From positions 92,540 through 156,539 of the forward strand of contig MU270120.1 in assembly GCA_021432635.1 (NCBI GenBank): DNA of 64,000 bases, written 5' to 3'. Each line of letters starts with the position of its first letter. The stretch's first letter is position 1. The stretch comes from Thozetella sp. PMI_491 (taxonomy: Eukaryota; Ascomycota; Sordariomycetes; Chaetosphaeriales; Chaetosphaeriaceae). The position numbers and the translations under genes are program-made. Under the pieces are notes generated by a model. It ran no database searches and had not been told where the DNA came from. It saw only the letters and a program-made list of their open reading frames with translations. Below, one piece after another: positions 54,716 through 64,000 of the stretch.

Positions 54716-55296
54716 ATCTTGGACGACGTTGTGATGGCCTCCTCGTATGGAAGTCGGCTCGGGGTGCTGGAGAGGCCAATATTGATCCCAAAGACTAACT
54801 CGAGAGTCCGCAATGTGGTGCACACAACACGGTACTAGCTTTGAATTGCCCCAGGGAACGCTGAACTTGTGCTTGGCATGGGTAGAGAAGCGCTATTGGC
54901 ACTCCACCCGGGGCAGCGCTGGAGAAATGAGAGCAAGCCGGGACAAGCCGGAGTGAGAAATACCGGAGTGGACAAGGACACCTATCGCCCAAGTCGGATT
55001 ATGTATAATAAGGAAGCGATGGGATTAACGTGGGGAGGTAAACACGTATTTCTAGAACGATGTCTTGGTATTTTCTTGACTTTGCAGTACGAACCACGTC
55101 TAGATGAAGAGACTGGGTACCTGCCCAATCAAGACCCAGATTGGGGGGTATCTATCCTCTCAGCATGCCATTATCCTCGTACAACCGATACACGAGGAAA
55201 GAGCGATCTCTCCCACTGCAGCCCAATGCCCCGTTTCGTAATTCGCGGCGGGCAGAGAGGGGAGGAGCAGTTTAGACCACGAACTAGAACCTTTCC
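54716..55296. other. Intergenic, UEV gene to 686-aa gene
   Basis: 581 bp between two minus-strand genes. I see no gene; the left part may contain an unrecognised 5' exon of the 686-aa protein. Confidence 0.5.
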
Positions 55297-56377
55297 CTAC
55301 GCTGAGGCTCCAAGTGACCGAGAAATATTGCTCTTCGCGGCCTCGATATCGGCCTCCTCCATGGGCTGAAAGTTTATCTTCAGTTCACGTCAGTTCCCTT
55401 TCTCTACCTCGTATAGCCACCACGTAGAACTTACCACATCATCAGCTACACCTGCATTGCCGTACAGCACGGCCTCGGAAAGACTCGCGGTAATGCACCG
55501 TCTGGATCGCTCTTCCCACACACCATCCCAGTTCCACTCCCCAGGGCGCCTCGAGGTGGTGCTGTCGGTTGGCTGCCCCGGCAGCGGTTTCTCCACGGGG
55601 CCATCATCAGGTCCCTCGCCCGGCAGTACGATACCGGTCTGACGCCGGTGCGTCCGCCACGCGTGCCAGGCCCCCGGGTTCCCAGCGGCCTCGAGCGGCA
55701 CCGTGTCCAGCACCTCTGGATCATCAAAAGTGCTAGCGATGTACCGCAGCACGTCGTACGTAGACGTATCCTTCTTGTTGGTCAGCATGAAGCTGCCTGG
55801 GGTACCTACCAATGCGCCCGAGCCCGGTGTATTGGTTCGGCTACCACCGCCCGTCGACCGCGGCGGTGTCTGGTCTGGCCGTGGCGGATTCTGCTGGGCA
55901 CTTGTCTGGCGGCTCCGGCTCGCGCGACCAAACCAGGTAGGGAAGCCGTGGCGCAGGCTGAACCCGCCAGGGGGAAGACGCTCATCGTCAGTGGCGCTGA
56001 CGGTGCCGTTGTCTTGGATATCAGTGGTGTACATGTAAGTGGTGAGGGGAGTGATGAGGGGATGAAAGATGTCGGTTGACAAGGTAACCAAGGGCGGGAG
56101 GTTTGGGTATGTGTCCGGGAAGGAAATTTGAAAGCGCAGGACAGCATTCGCATAGGGCCCCTTTCGCACAAATATCACACCTGACCATAAGCTCGGGTCC
56201 CCCGGCGTCAGGCTCATGAACACACCCTTGGGGCAGGCTTGCTTCAGGCCCGCGCTGGAGGAAGCTCAATTAGCTCTACTTGACCATCGTGTCTGGAGTC
56301 AAAGGTATTCCTTACAACTCGGCCAGGAGATGCTGCCTCTTCATGGAGGGGAGATTTCCCATTTTTAATGACGCCAT
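55297..56377 (-). CDS. E2-like UEV protein lacking catalytic cysteine (AKTIP/FTS-like)
   Basis: Ubiquitin-conjugating-enzyme variant. Exons 56377-56316, 56254-55435 and 55365-55297 give 316 aa. The UBC fold is seen at about 15-125: QHLLAEFAGLKQACPKGVFM, PGDPSLWSGVIFVRKGPYANAVLRFQISFPDTYPNLPPLVTL in its usual order, then FHPLITPLTTYMY. The HPN tripeptide reads HPL, and no cysteine follows it; the only cysteine in the domain is C28, so it cannot form an E2 thioester. Its closest architecture is AKTIP/Fused-toes, an adaptor linking Hook proteins to dynein; Hook-complex function in early-endosome transport is therefore an inference. A Ser/Arg-rich insert follows the fold. A telobox-like sequence lies 109 nt upstream. 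Confidence 0.87.
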
Positions 56378-56485
56378 GATGATGATAACCTAGGTCTATA
56401 GGTCGTGGCGCTTTCGTGAAAACATGAGACTTGGACGTTAATGCATCGTCACTTCGGGGTAGGATGTGGTTGACAGTCGGGTGCT

Positions 56486-56497
56486 GGGTTAGGGTTA
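56486..56497 (-). promoter_or_regulatory. Telobox-like TAACCCTAACCC upstream of UEV gene
   Basis: On the minus strand TAACCCTAACCC, two telomere-type units, 109-120 nt before the UEV ATG. It matches the box at 3210-3221. Such elements are bound by telobox/Myb factors in other fungi; the role here is inferred. Confidence 0.45.
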
Positions 56498-57007
56498 CTG
56501 GTGGCAGCTGATAAGATAACAAATAGTGGGTCTTTGGCGGCTCTGGAAACGGTATCGGTTGGAGCCTGAAAAACGGAACTTGACCCCGCCGTAACGGGCG
56601 TCACCGCAAAAAAGCCCAGTGCGGGGTACCACCTCTAACTTGCAGGGAAGCCAGAGTCTGGACAATGCCACGCAGCCACGGCGCGGTGCCATACCATCGA
56701 GGGACACCTTGTCCTGCACGAGGGTGGTTGGACAGGGAAGAGCTGAGAGAACCAATATTTGTCTATATGACATGTCAAGTGCTGCTATTAGCATAGGAAT
56801 CCGCGTCGCGCCCGGCAGCCGGTCTTAGCTGTTGGGCGGCCAGGGACCAAATCAGCGAAAGAATGAACCCGCAATCTACTGCCTCGCTCGCCCCTAAGAG
56901 AACATCCCGGCATATATGCCCGGTAACTATGCGCTAGGAATCTCCTGTGTCTCTACTCTATGGAGGAGGGGAGTGAAGAAGACGGGCAAGGGGAAGGGAG
57001 CGGAAGT

Positions 57008-57059
57008 GGGAGAGGGAGAGGGGGAGAGGGAGAGGGAGAGGGAGAGAGGGAAGAGAGAG
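57008..57059 (+). repeat. 52-nt polypurine tract (GGGAGA)n
   Basis: An uninterrupted purine stretch of GGGAGA and related hexamers on the plus strand, i.e. a polypyrimidine tract in the sense of the flanking genes. It lies 158 nt past the CCDC124 stop. It may form triplex or unusual DNA structure. Confidence 0.8.
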
Positions 57060-57216
57060 TGGGAAACATCCGAGTGACAGTCGACCACGCTCATCGTGGT
57101 CTGTGCCGCCCTGGCCAAAACCCCCCATCTTCGGCTAGGTCCTGGAGACAGGGAGGGAGGATTTAGCTGCGGGCGGTGCCGTCCGGGGACATGCTAGGAC
57201 ATGCCGAAGCGGCCAT

Positions 57217-58346
57217 TTAGTCCTTGCCAGCCAGGCGTGTCTCGATCTTTGCCTTCTCCTGTGCCCGCATCTCTGAGATATGATCCTTCGAGGCATTATA
57301 CTGTGCACTCAGCTGGTTGAAGGGGTTCTCAGGACTCTTCTCAAACTCCTTTCGGATCTTGTCCTTGCGCTGGGCCAGCCGCAAGTGCGCGCCGGTGCCG
57401 TCGTCTTCCATCTCCTTAAGCCGCCGGTCCTCAAACTTGGCGTACGCCGCCTTGAAGCGTCGTTCCGGATGCCTGTCGATCTTGGAGTCGGACGAGCCGC
57501 CCTCAGTCACAGACAGCGCATCCAGGGCGTTATCAATGCCCGAGGCATTGAGCGACGAAAGCGGCGCGTCGTCAAGCTGTGAGAGATCCAAGCCCTTAGT
57601 CTTCTTGGGTGCCGTCTTGGTGTTCTTTGCCTTGGCCCGTGCCGGCATGCTGGATTCTTCATCGGCCATCTGGGCGTCGCGCTCGGCTTTCTTGCGCGCT
57701 AGCTCGGCCTTCTTTGAAGCTTCAGCCTCTCTAGTGGAGGGAGCAACCACCAAAATGTCAGCATCTTCTGCTCGAAGCCGGTCAGGTGCGCACCATAGGC
57801 ATGGATCTATCCAAACCGCGGCGCATCGTGCGTCGTATCTAATGTACCGGATGCGTCTAGGTTGGTAGGTGGGGGGGGGGGGGTATAGCGTGTGTGTCGG
57901 TCTGCCAGCGCCCTGCGTGCGCCAGCATCCGCATCGGGGTCCGGCCGCAGGGAAGGGGTAGGTTGCGCCATGGATCAGATTCAAGACGCATCCACCACCT
58001 CGCTCCTGCATGGGCAGCAAAAAGCAGCCTGGTGGTGGGCACAGATAGAGTAGGGGGGCGGCGTAGTGGATGGGTATGATGGAGGCTATCCCAGAGAGAG
58101 TAATCCCGGTAGACGAGATTCGGTCGGAGCATCCACATCCGGGACGGTGTGGACAAGTCCGGGGTTGTGATGGCACAAATATACTTACTTCTTGGAGTTG
58201 CTCTTGCTTCCCTTGCTCCACTTCTCTGCCTCATCGGCCTCTTTCTTGGCATCTTCCGCTGCTGCCTTTTGCGCAGCCACCTCCGCCTTGCGGGCGTTTC
58301 CCGCCGCCTTCCTGCTGTTCTCAAAGGCACCCGACGTCTTCCCCAT
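57217..58346 (-). CDS. CCDC124-family ribosome-associated coiled-coil protein
   Basis: Member of the CCDC124 (DUF1014) family; CCDC124 and yeast Lso2 bind vacant 80S ribosomes at the tRNA/mRNA channel and aid recovery from hibernation. Exons 58346-58189 and 57730-57217 give 223 aa. The N-terminus MGKTSGAFENSRKAAGNARKAE is the Lys/Ala-rich ribosome-binding segment, followed by a highly charged coiled coil and an Ala/Lys linker. The conserved C-terminal domain reads NALDALSVTEGG ... DRHPERRFKAAYAKFEDRRL ... RKEFEKSPENPFNQ. The single intron is 458 bp (GTAAGT...CACTAG), about eight times the local norm, and contains a run of 13 G on the plus strand. Identity is firm from the DRHPERR block. Confidence 0.92.
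57871..57883 (+). repeat. Run of 13 G inside the CCDC124 intron
   Basis: A homopolymer of 13 G (13 C in the transcript sense) in the long intron, next to a GTGTGTG stretch. Confidence 0.85.
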
Positions 58347-59509
58347 GGCGACGGCGGCAGTTCGCAGGCTCTTGCGATGGGGCTCTCGGGAATGCACGAG
58401 CCCGGGCAGCGCTCGAAGGGACGGTGTCCTACGGTGTGCTACGGCGTGTGGGACGGGGTCGAGCGATCGTCGAGTGGCGTTGGCTCGGGACCGCGATAGG
58501 CTAGGACGAAAGCCGGGGAGTGTCGTCGTCTGCAGTCGAGCTCTTTAGGGCTGCTGTAAAGATGCTGTTGGTGCGGTGTTACCACGTCTGGTGGCGCTGT
58601 CAGGTTCGGCCTTGAGGGGTGAGGGGAATATAGAATGAGTTTGAAGAAAGAAGAGCGGCAGGGAAGTTGGCAAAAAGTCGGGCAGCCCTGGTGTGGTCTA
58701 CCAAATGGCCACTGCTTGACGTGACTCCGCCGGCGAGCACTCTCTGCGTCACACATCAAAACGGTGCGCAGCTCGCCGTTCCGCCTTAGGCCTCCAACCC
58801 GGCCGGACAGTTCCACTTTTGAGGAATCGCCCGTCCGATCAAGGGAAGGGGCGGATGCCAAGACCTTGACCGGTGCCAACATCCTCCGACCTCTGGGTCG
58901 CCCTCTCGGCCCTACGTCGCCCCGGGGTGCCTGAACCACGCCAAAAACCTAACACGAAAAGTCTCGCGCGCGCTATCCATGGCCACTAGGTGTGAGCCTC
59001 GCAGCTACAGGGTTCTGTCCCGCCGCGGGAGCCAATGGCAAGCTGGCCCGATGCCATTGTCTATTCGTACGCCGCAAACACTCACCTACGTTGCCCCAAT
59101 TGTGCATCTCATAGCCCGGCCCATCGCAGGTAGCATGCGGCCCATCGGGGTCAAGGCAGTCAGCTCGGCGAGACTAGAGGTTTCGACCTCAGAGCAAGGG
59201 CGCCGTGCGGAAGCAATAGCAGGGCGCATTATTGAGCAGCGGCGCCTGAGAGGCTCGTGATGCTTGTTCTGGACCATCACGTAATCGATTATATCCTGGG
59301 CAATATCTGGAGGCTTGATATGGCGGCATCGAAGGACTGGCCGTTGATCCGAGAAAGTCCAAAAAAGAGGTTAGGTCTGCGGTCAGGGCTGGGTGGTGGT
59401 GGTGTCCTCTGCAAAGCCCAGGTCGTTTGGCTTGCTCAAGCGGTTGCTGAGCCCACCACCAACACGCGTCTCCCCCCCCCCTTTCCCATGCTACTGTATG
59501 TACTTTTTA

Positions 59510-59522
59510 CCCCCCCCCCCCC
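59510..59522 (+). repeat. Run of 13 C
   Basis: Homopolymer of 13 C; a second run of 10 C lies at about 59472-59481. Confidence 0.85.
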
Positions 59523-59722
59523 TTCCTTCCTCCTTGAAGCAGTCGAGGGGAGCACACCCTGTTGAGCCCCATCCCCCATTGCGGCCGCTGGGACAGGGAT
59601 TTCGTACCGGAACGAAGTTCCTAAAGTGCTACTACCCGCATACATACGGGACCAGGCAAAAAGAAGTAGCCCCTTTTCGCCGGGTGTGCGCGGGACTCTT
59701 TAGTGGCCCCTCTCGGTGGCCC

Positions 59723-59753
59723 CAGCATGCGATGCGCATGCATACGCATGCTG
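59723..59753. repeat. Inverted repeat with GCATGC cores
   Basis: CAGCATGCG and CGCATGCTG are exact 9-bp inverse complements separated by 13 bp that contain a third GCATGC. It could form a small cruciform or bind a palindromic factor. Confidence 0.6.
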
Positions 59754-60009
59754 CAGCGCGACAAATCCAGACACGACCTCCCGCCCATGCTGTCCAACAG
59801 CGCTATCTCTGCGGCCCAAAGTTCGCACTCGCGTTACACAAGCCAAGGGAACCCTGATGCAAGAATAGTCCAAGCCTCCCCGATCTACCATCTACCATGT
59901 CTTATTTACCCGAAGTCCGCTGGACCAGCACCCCCGCCCCCTGTGCTCACCCAGCATAGTCGCAGGCGTTAGCAGCCGGACGTACTAACAAAGACGTCCT
60001 GTGTGACGT

Positions 60010-60022
60010 GAGCGTGACGCTC
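60010..60022. repeat. GAGCGT-G-ACGCTC dyad
   Basis: A perfect 6-bp inverted repeat around a central G, directly after TGACGT, which is CRE-like. The role is unknown. Confidence 0.5.
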
Positions 60023-63000
60023 TTCGGGGAAGGGCCGTTTGCCTAAACCTCGCGGCCCCTCTTGTTGACCGACCACACCTCCAGGTGTCATACGATGGAG
60101 CCACCGCAGCGCAGCTGATATGTCACTGGTCCAACTCGCATCGTCACCGACCCGGTTACGAAGCGGAAGCAAGATACCGAAAGCTTTCTCGCAACCCTAC
60201 CTGTCATCTTGGAGGAGCCCGCAGGGCTTGTATGGCTTGACCGGCTCACCGAGCCCGCCCAAATCGAGTTTTTGCCTGGGTCGCCGCCCCGATGCGACCA
60301 AGGTGCGCTCTAGATCAGCCATCACGGTCCCACGAGGTTGCCTATTCGCTACGTGGGATTCTCCAAGTGATGCCAAGAGTTCCCCGACGCAGTTGCGGGG
60401 GTCACATCCCGTAATGCAGCCTCATTTCCATCTTGCTTGACTGGGGGGGCTGGGGGATTTGTTTGCTGGTGGTCGCCTGAGCCAGCTCGTCGGGTTGCCA
60501 GCCCGAATTTGGGGTCCTCAATGGCTGCTATCAAGCGCGGGACTTCGTGTACTTGATTCACTAGTTCGGCCGGGGTCGCCAGCATGTCGCCAGCATGCCG
60601 CCACGCCGCTTAACTAAGGGGGGCGGTCGGCGACGACTAATGGTGCACGGCCGGTTGGAAGGGCCGAGAGCATGGCTATCACATATACTCTTGCTCCGGT
60701 CATAATAGACGAGCGGCCTCCAAGTTCCATTGCAGGCGGAACCGTCAATGTACGTCAGATGGAGGATGATTCATCCAGCATTGGCCGCTACGGTTCCAAA
60801 AGACACCAAAGCGGTACCTGAGAAGTTCTCCGGTGGTATTGGGTTCGGGCTGCCTCCCCTTGCCTTGTGGTACATACCTCAAGACGCCGAAGCAGTCCAA
60901 GGTAGCCCAGCTCGCCAGGTTAGAGTCCGAGGCACTAGTCCGCTAAGAGCACCGCGTCAGTCATCTCCACTGTATGCAGGGAGACGTGGGTGAATGCAAA
61001 CTGCAAGCTTGGCACAGCACCAGCCCGTGAGCAGAAGCCATGGATAGCCGCCTCGGCACCGCACCGTCTCACGGAGCGAGCCTGTAGACACTGATGCTGA
61101 CTTGCTCCCAGCCAAGATCACCTCGCCATCGATGCACCGCTGATGATCGAGGCTGTAGGATGAGGAATGCGGGACCTAGAATCAGGTGATGCCCACATGC
61201 AGAGCCCGCTAGGGACGGACCCCAGTCCTCTGAGATAAGACGGCAGCCTGCCCTCTGACAGGCTGCGGGCGTGGGATGCCGGTTTGTATCGCGACGGGCC
61301 GAAGGGACATGGCTTAGCCAGCACACCATAAGTGCCAGGCGCAGAAAAGATCCCCAGAGACGGCAGGACGGCTCGAGCGGTGGTGGCAAGGCTCCCAAAG
61401 GGGGCCGAGGGAGTCGACATGTCATATTGTGTGGGCTATCAGGCATGCCTAGCTATCTGCAGGGAGGCATGGGGAGGAGAAAACTGACCCGATTTTGCCA
61501 ATGTTTGGTCGCAGGTGATCAAGTCCATGGGGGTCCAGCTTCGTAGCATCGAAGAAACGCCAAGGCGCATGGGCACAATAGTCTGGCACAACTGTCCCGA
61601 TATGTGTCCCTGTGGCGGTGGCCATGGAAGCCTTAAAACGCTATGATGAAAGGGCATGTGGCTTTGAACAGTATGCACCAACTTGCCGGTGCAAGTAAGC
61701 AACTGCCGTTGTGGTGGACGAGCTCACGTCACACAAAGAATTGTGGACCCCCTATAGGACCAGCTGGGAGTGAAATGACGACCGCCTCCCGTGCCCTGAG
61801 GGATACTTAGGGGATACCTGGACACAACAACACAAAGGAGCGTTCCCTTCACTCTGGGCAGCTCCCTTCGAAGACCGCTGTAGCTAAACAGGGCAACTGG
61901 CGGCGATTCTGAGATAGCCATGGGCGTTTGCTTGTTCACTTGAGTTGTAAGCAATCATTGCGTGAAGATGATAGGGCTTGCATTGCATGGTGGCATGCAA
62001 TCGCCCCAATTCAGGGATCCGGCTTTTGAAGGATTGTATTCGTATAGTTCACTGTCTCTGACTGCAGCGATACATGCAGTCAGACGATCACGAGGGTTCC
62101 TGCCTGGGGCCACAGGTCATTGAAAGATTGAAAGGTTACTTTGGTCTGTGGTGCTTTTGTATCCTCACCCGGAACCTGCACAGTAGAGGTTCCTTGCGGC
62201 CCCCCTCTCCCCCTGGCCCCCAGGCGGCCGTCGGGGTGGAGAAGACAGGACCCGAAGGCTGACGAGGCTGGCGAACTGTACAGCAGAAGGCCTTAGCTTT
62301 GAGGGCCCCCCAAGACCTGTGAGGGAATATGACCACGGGTACCACGTGGGGATAGCGTTGTATTCGAGTTTATCAACAATAGACCAACACGGACCTGACT
62401 GAGTGGATGAGATCCCCGGCGTTGTTGGTGATAGGTGATAGGTCTTGCATCGGTCAATCAGATAGATCAAACAGACGCCGAGATACGGATGCGGTGAGAG
62501 CACTTCGTAGGCGACCGGAGGTGATTAGGGCTCACTTTCGGGGGAAGAGGGGAGAAGGGGGGGCGGGTTCAAGGAGGCTGGGAACCAACAGAAGCAGCAG
62601 GCCAATCCTTTTTCCCGGACGGGAACCCCTCCCCTGTCAATATTTCGCATTTCGGGCTTTAACCAACACCCTTGGCCGGCCTGTTGGGAGGTGGTTTCCC
62701 TCATTCCCGTGAGCACTTTACCAGTATCTTTAGCTGGCAGTGCTCCGCAGTGTGCTGGCCCCTAGTGTCTAGCTCGGTGCCCAAGACACTGGAGCCGACC
62801 GAGACGAAATCATCACTATATCCAGCTTCGGCGGGAACGGTGCGGTCCCTTTGCCCTGTCAACAAACGCCAGAGCACCTCAAGTACCTCGAAAGTACCGC
62901 GGAGGAGAAGTCGTGCTAGGCGACGTAGGGCTGAGGCACATGCCCAGGGCTATCCTGCCTCTAACAACAGCAAGAGAGCGGCGTCGATTCCTGGGGTTCG

Positions 63001-63518
63001 TGGCCCCGAAACGTGTGCGATGCTGGCGCCAATGGCCTCAGAGACCACAGCACGACAGCCAGTTGGACTTCGGATATCGTTCCTCGTGGATCAAGCCGGT
63101 GAATTTTGCATGCAAGCTGGGCGAGATGCCCGCTAAGCTTGTATTCTGGTGGCCGGGAGAACCGGTTGGACCTTGGATTCATGATGCTCACAATCTCGGG
63201 GCGAGCCCTGGTCAGAGCGCCAAGAGCCGCTCAAGCAGCGGCGAAGCACGAGGCAACCGAGGCCATGCAACTCTCGGACTTGAACCAGCGAGGACCTGTT
63301 CCCGGGCGAGGCTATCTGACCCAAATCGCTTAGGCGATAGCCGGTCGAGAGCACCTATGAGCGGTGGAGGCACAGACACCCAAGCCACGTAATCTATTGT
63401 AAGACTCGCGTACAGTATACCAGGGCATGACCCAAGGGGGGAAAGGGAGGGGGGGTGGAAGAGTGACAGACTGTCGGGTTCGCGGGGGTCATTTGCAATG
63501 TGTACTGTACTTCTTACA

Positions 63519-63534
63519 AGCAACCTAGGTTGCT
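63519..63534. repeat. 16-bp perfect palindrome
   Basis: AGCAACCTAGGTTGCT is fully self-complementary, with the CCTAGG core seen often in this window. There is no gene nearby to relate it to. Confidence 0.65.
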
Positions 63535-64000
63535 GCCTAAGGTACATGCTGTTGGCTTCGTTTAGCAAGGGCGAGCGTGGGATGTGAATTGTGCCCAGCT
63601 TCTATCGAATGTTCCCTCGGCAAGAAGCACCGGCCTGCCACGCGACATGCCCCGGCCTTTAGCCGGACCCGCCGTCAGGTGGATTCGGAACGCCCCTCCC
63701 CCCTTCCTCTCTTCCCTCCACTCGCCCCTTTCTTTTTCTTCCCTTCTGATCGGCATGGCCCAGGGTACGTGTTCGGACGACCGTTGTGACTAGCCTGGCA
63801 TTCGTTCCCATTCGCCCGCCGGCAAGCCTAAGGACATTCCCCGTGATACAAGTTCGCTGCGAATCATGCTGGAGGGAACGAGGATATCCACTCGCATTTG
63901 CTGGGGCTACCCGGCCTACGTAGCACTGAATGGAGCTCCCCTAACGACGATGCTGCCTCGACCTTGACCCCATCTGTCGTTGGTTGAGAAAGGAAAAAAA

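Larger units (their letters stand above)
56378..57216. other. Intergenic, CCDC124 3' flank and UEV promoter
   Basis: 839 bp between two minus-strand genes; no gene seen. It contains the telobox-like box at 56486 and a 52-nt pure purine tract at 57008. Confidence 0.6.
58347..64000. other. 5.6-kb region without supportable gene
   Basis: To the right of the CCDC124 start I find no recognisable family or convincing spliced frame up to the window edge. It includes the CCDC124 promoter, C homopolymers near 59472 and 59510, an inverted repeat at 59723-59753, a dyad at 60010-60022 and a 16-bp palindrome at 63519-63534. A gene with short exons or a non-coding RNA could be missed. Confidence 0.55.

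Noticed and set aside
57857-58330. 157-codon frame antiparallel in phase to the CCDC124 intron
   Set aside because: It runs through the coding exon in a wrong frame and then the intron; Arg/Pro bias only.
63231-63360. GGTTCAAGTCC on the minus strand, resembling a tRNA B box
   Set aside because: The flanking bases do not form a T stem, and no A box or acceptor stem can be paired.

Overview
This 64-kb window is nuclear DNA of a filamentous ascomycete, most likely a sordariomycete. The evidence is short (about 50-130 bp) GT..AG introns with CTAAC-like branch sites, compact spliced housekeeping genes on both strands, long GC-rich intergenic stretches, and families typical of such fungi (Zn2Cys6 regulator, phocein-type MOB, Cue1, ARV1, PEX7). 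I saw no transposon proteins, rRNA, tRNA or CRISPR. One assembly gap of 240 N lies at 25267-25506. Exon models below were built by hand from frame continuity, splice signals and family motifs.

Layout. 0.2-9.6 kb: N-acetylglutamate synthase (-), a 6-phosphogluconate/3-hydroxyisobutyrate dehydrogenase-like enzyme (+), V-ATPase subunit e (+), ARV1 (-), a LysM protein (-). 10.8-18.7 kb: an FAD-linked oxidoreductase (-), condensin SMC2 (+), a membrane-anchored MOSC protein (-). 18.7-28.9 kb: a 10.2-kb stretch with no supportable gene, carrying short tandem repeats, homopolymers and the gap. 28.9-38.0 kb: a Zn(II)2Cys6 regulator (+), a phocein/MOB3 protein with a long acidic tail (-), a CobW/ZNG1-type zinc chaperone GTPase (+). 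38.5-50.4 kb: NOT2 of CCR4-NOT (+), a Cue1-like ER protein (+), an uncharacterised membrane protein (+), a mitochondrial DEAD-box helicase of MSS116 type (+), PEX7 (-). 50.9-58.3 kb: a CUE-AlkB-GRF dioxygenase (+), an uncharacterised 686-aa protein (-), an E2-like UEV protein without catalytic cysteine (-), and a CCDC124-family ribosome-associated protein (-). 58.3-64 kb holds no supportable gene.

The genes are not one pathway; this is a general housekeeping segment. Four divergent pairs share promoters: NAGS/dehydrogenase, FAD oxidoreductase/SMC2, MOB3/ZNG1 and PEX7/AlkB. Regulatory hints include a TGACTCA (CPC1/Gcn4-type) site and an overlapping mini-uORF before the arginine gene, an ACGCG inverted repeat before SMC2, and telomere-repeat-like boxes before two genes. 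The points most worth a second look are the gene desert in front of the zinc-cluster regulator, the MOSC protein that appears to have lost its cysteine loop, the 12-nt microexon beside a GC-AG intron in the CobW gene, and the uORF.
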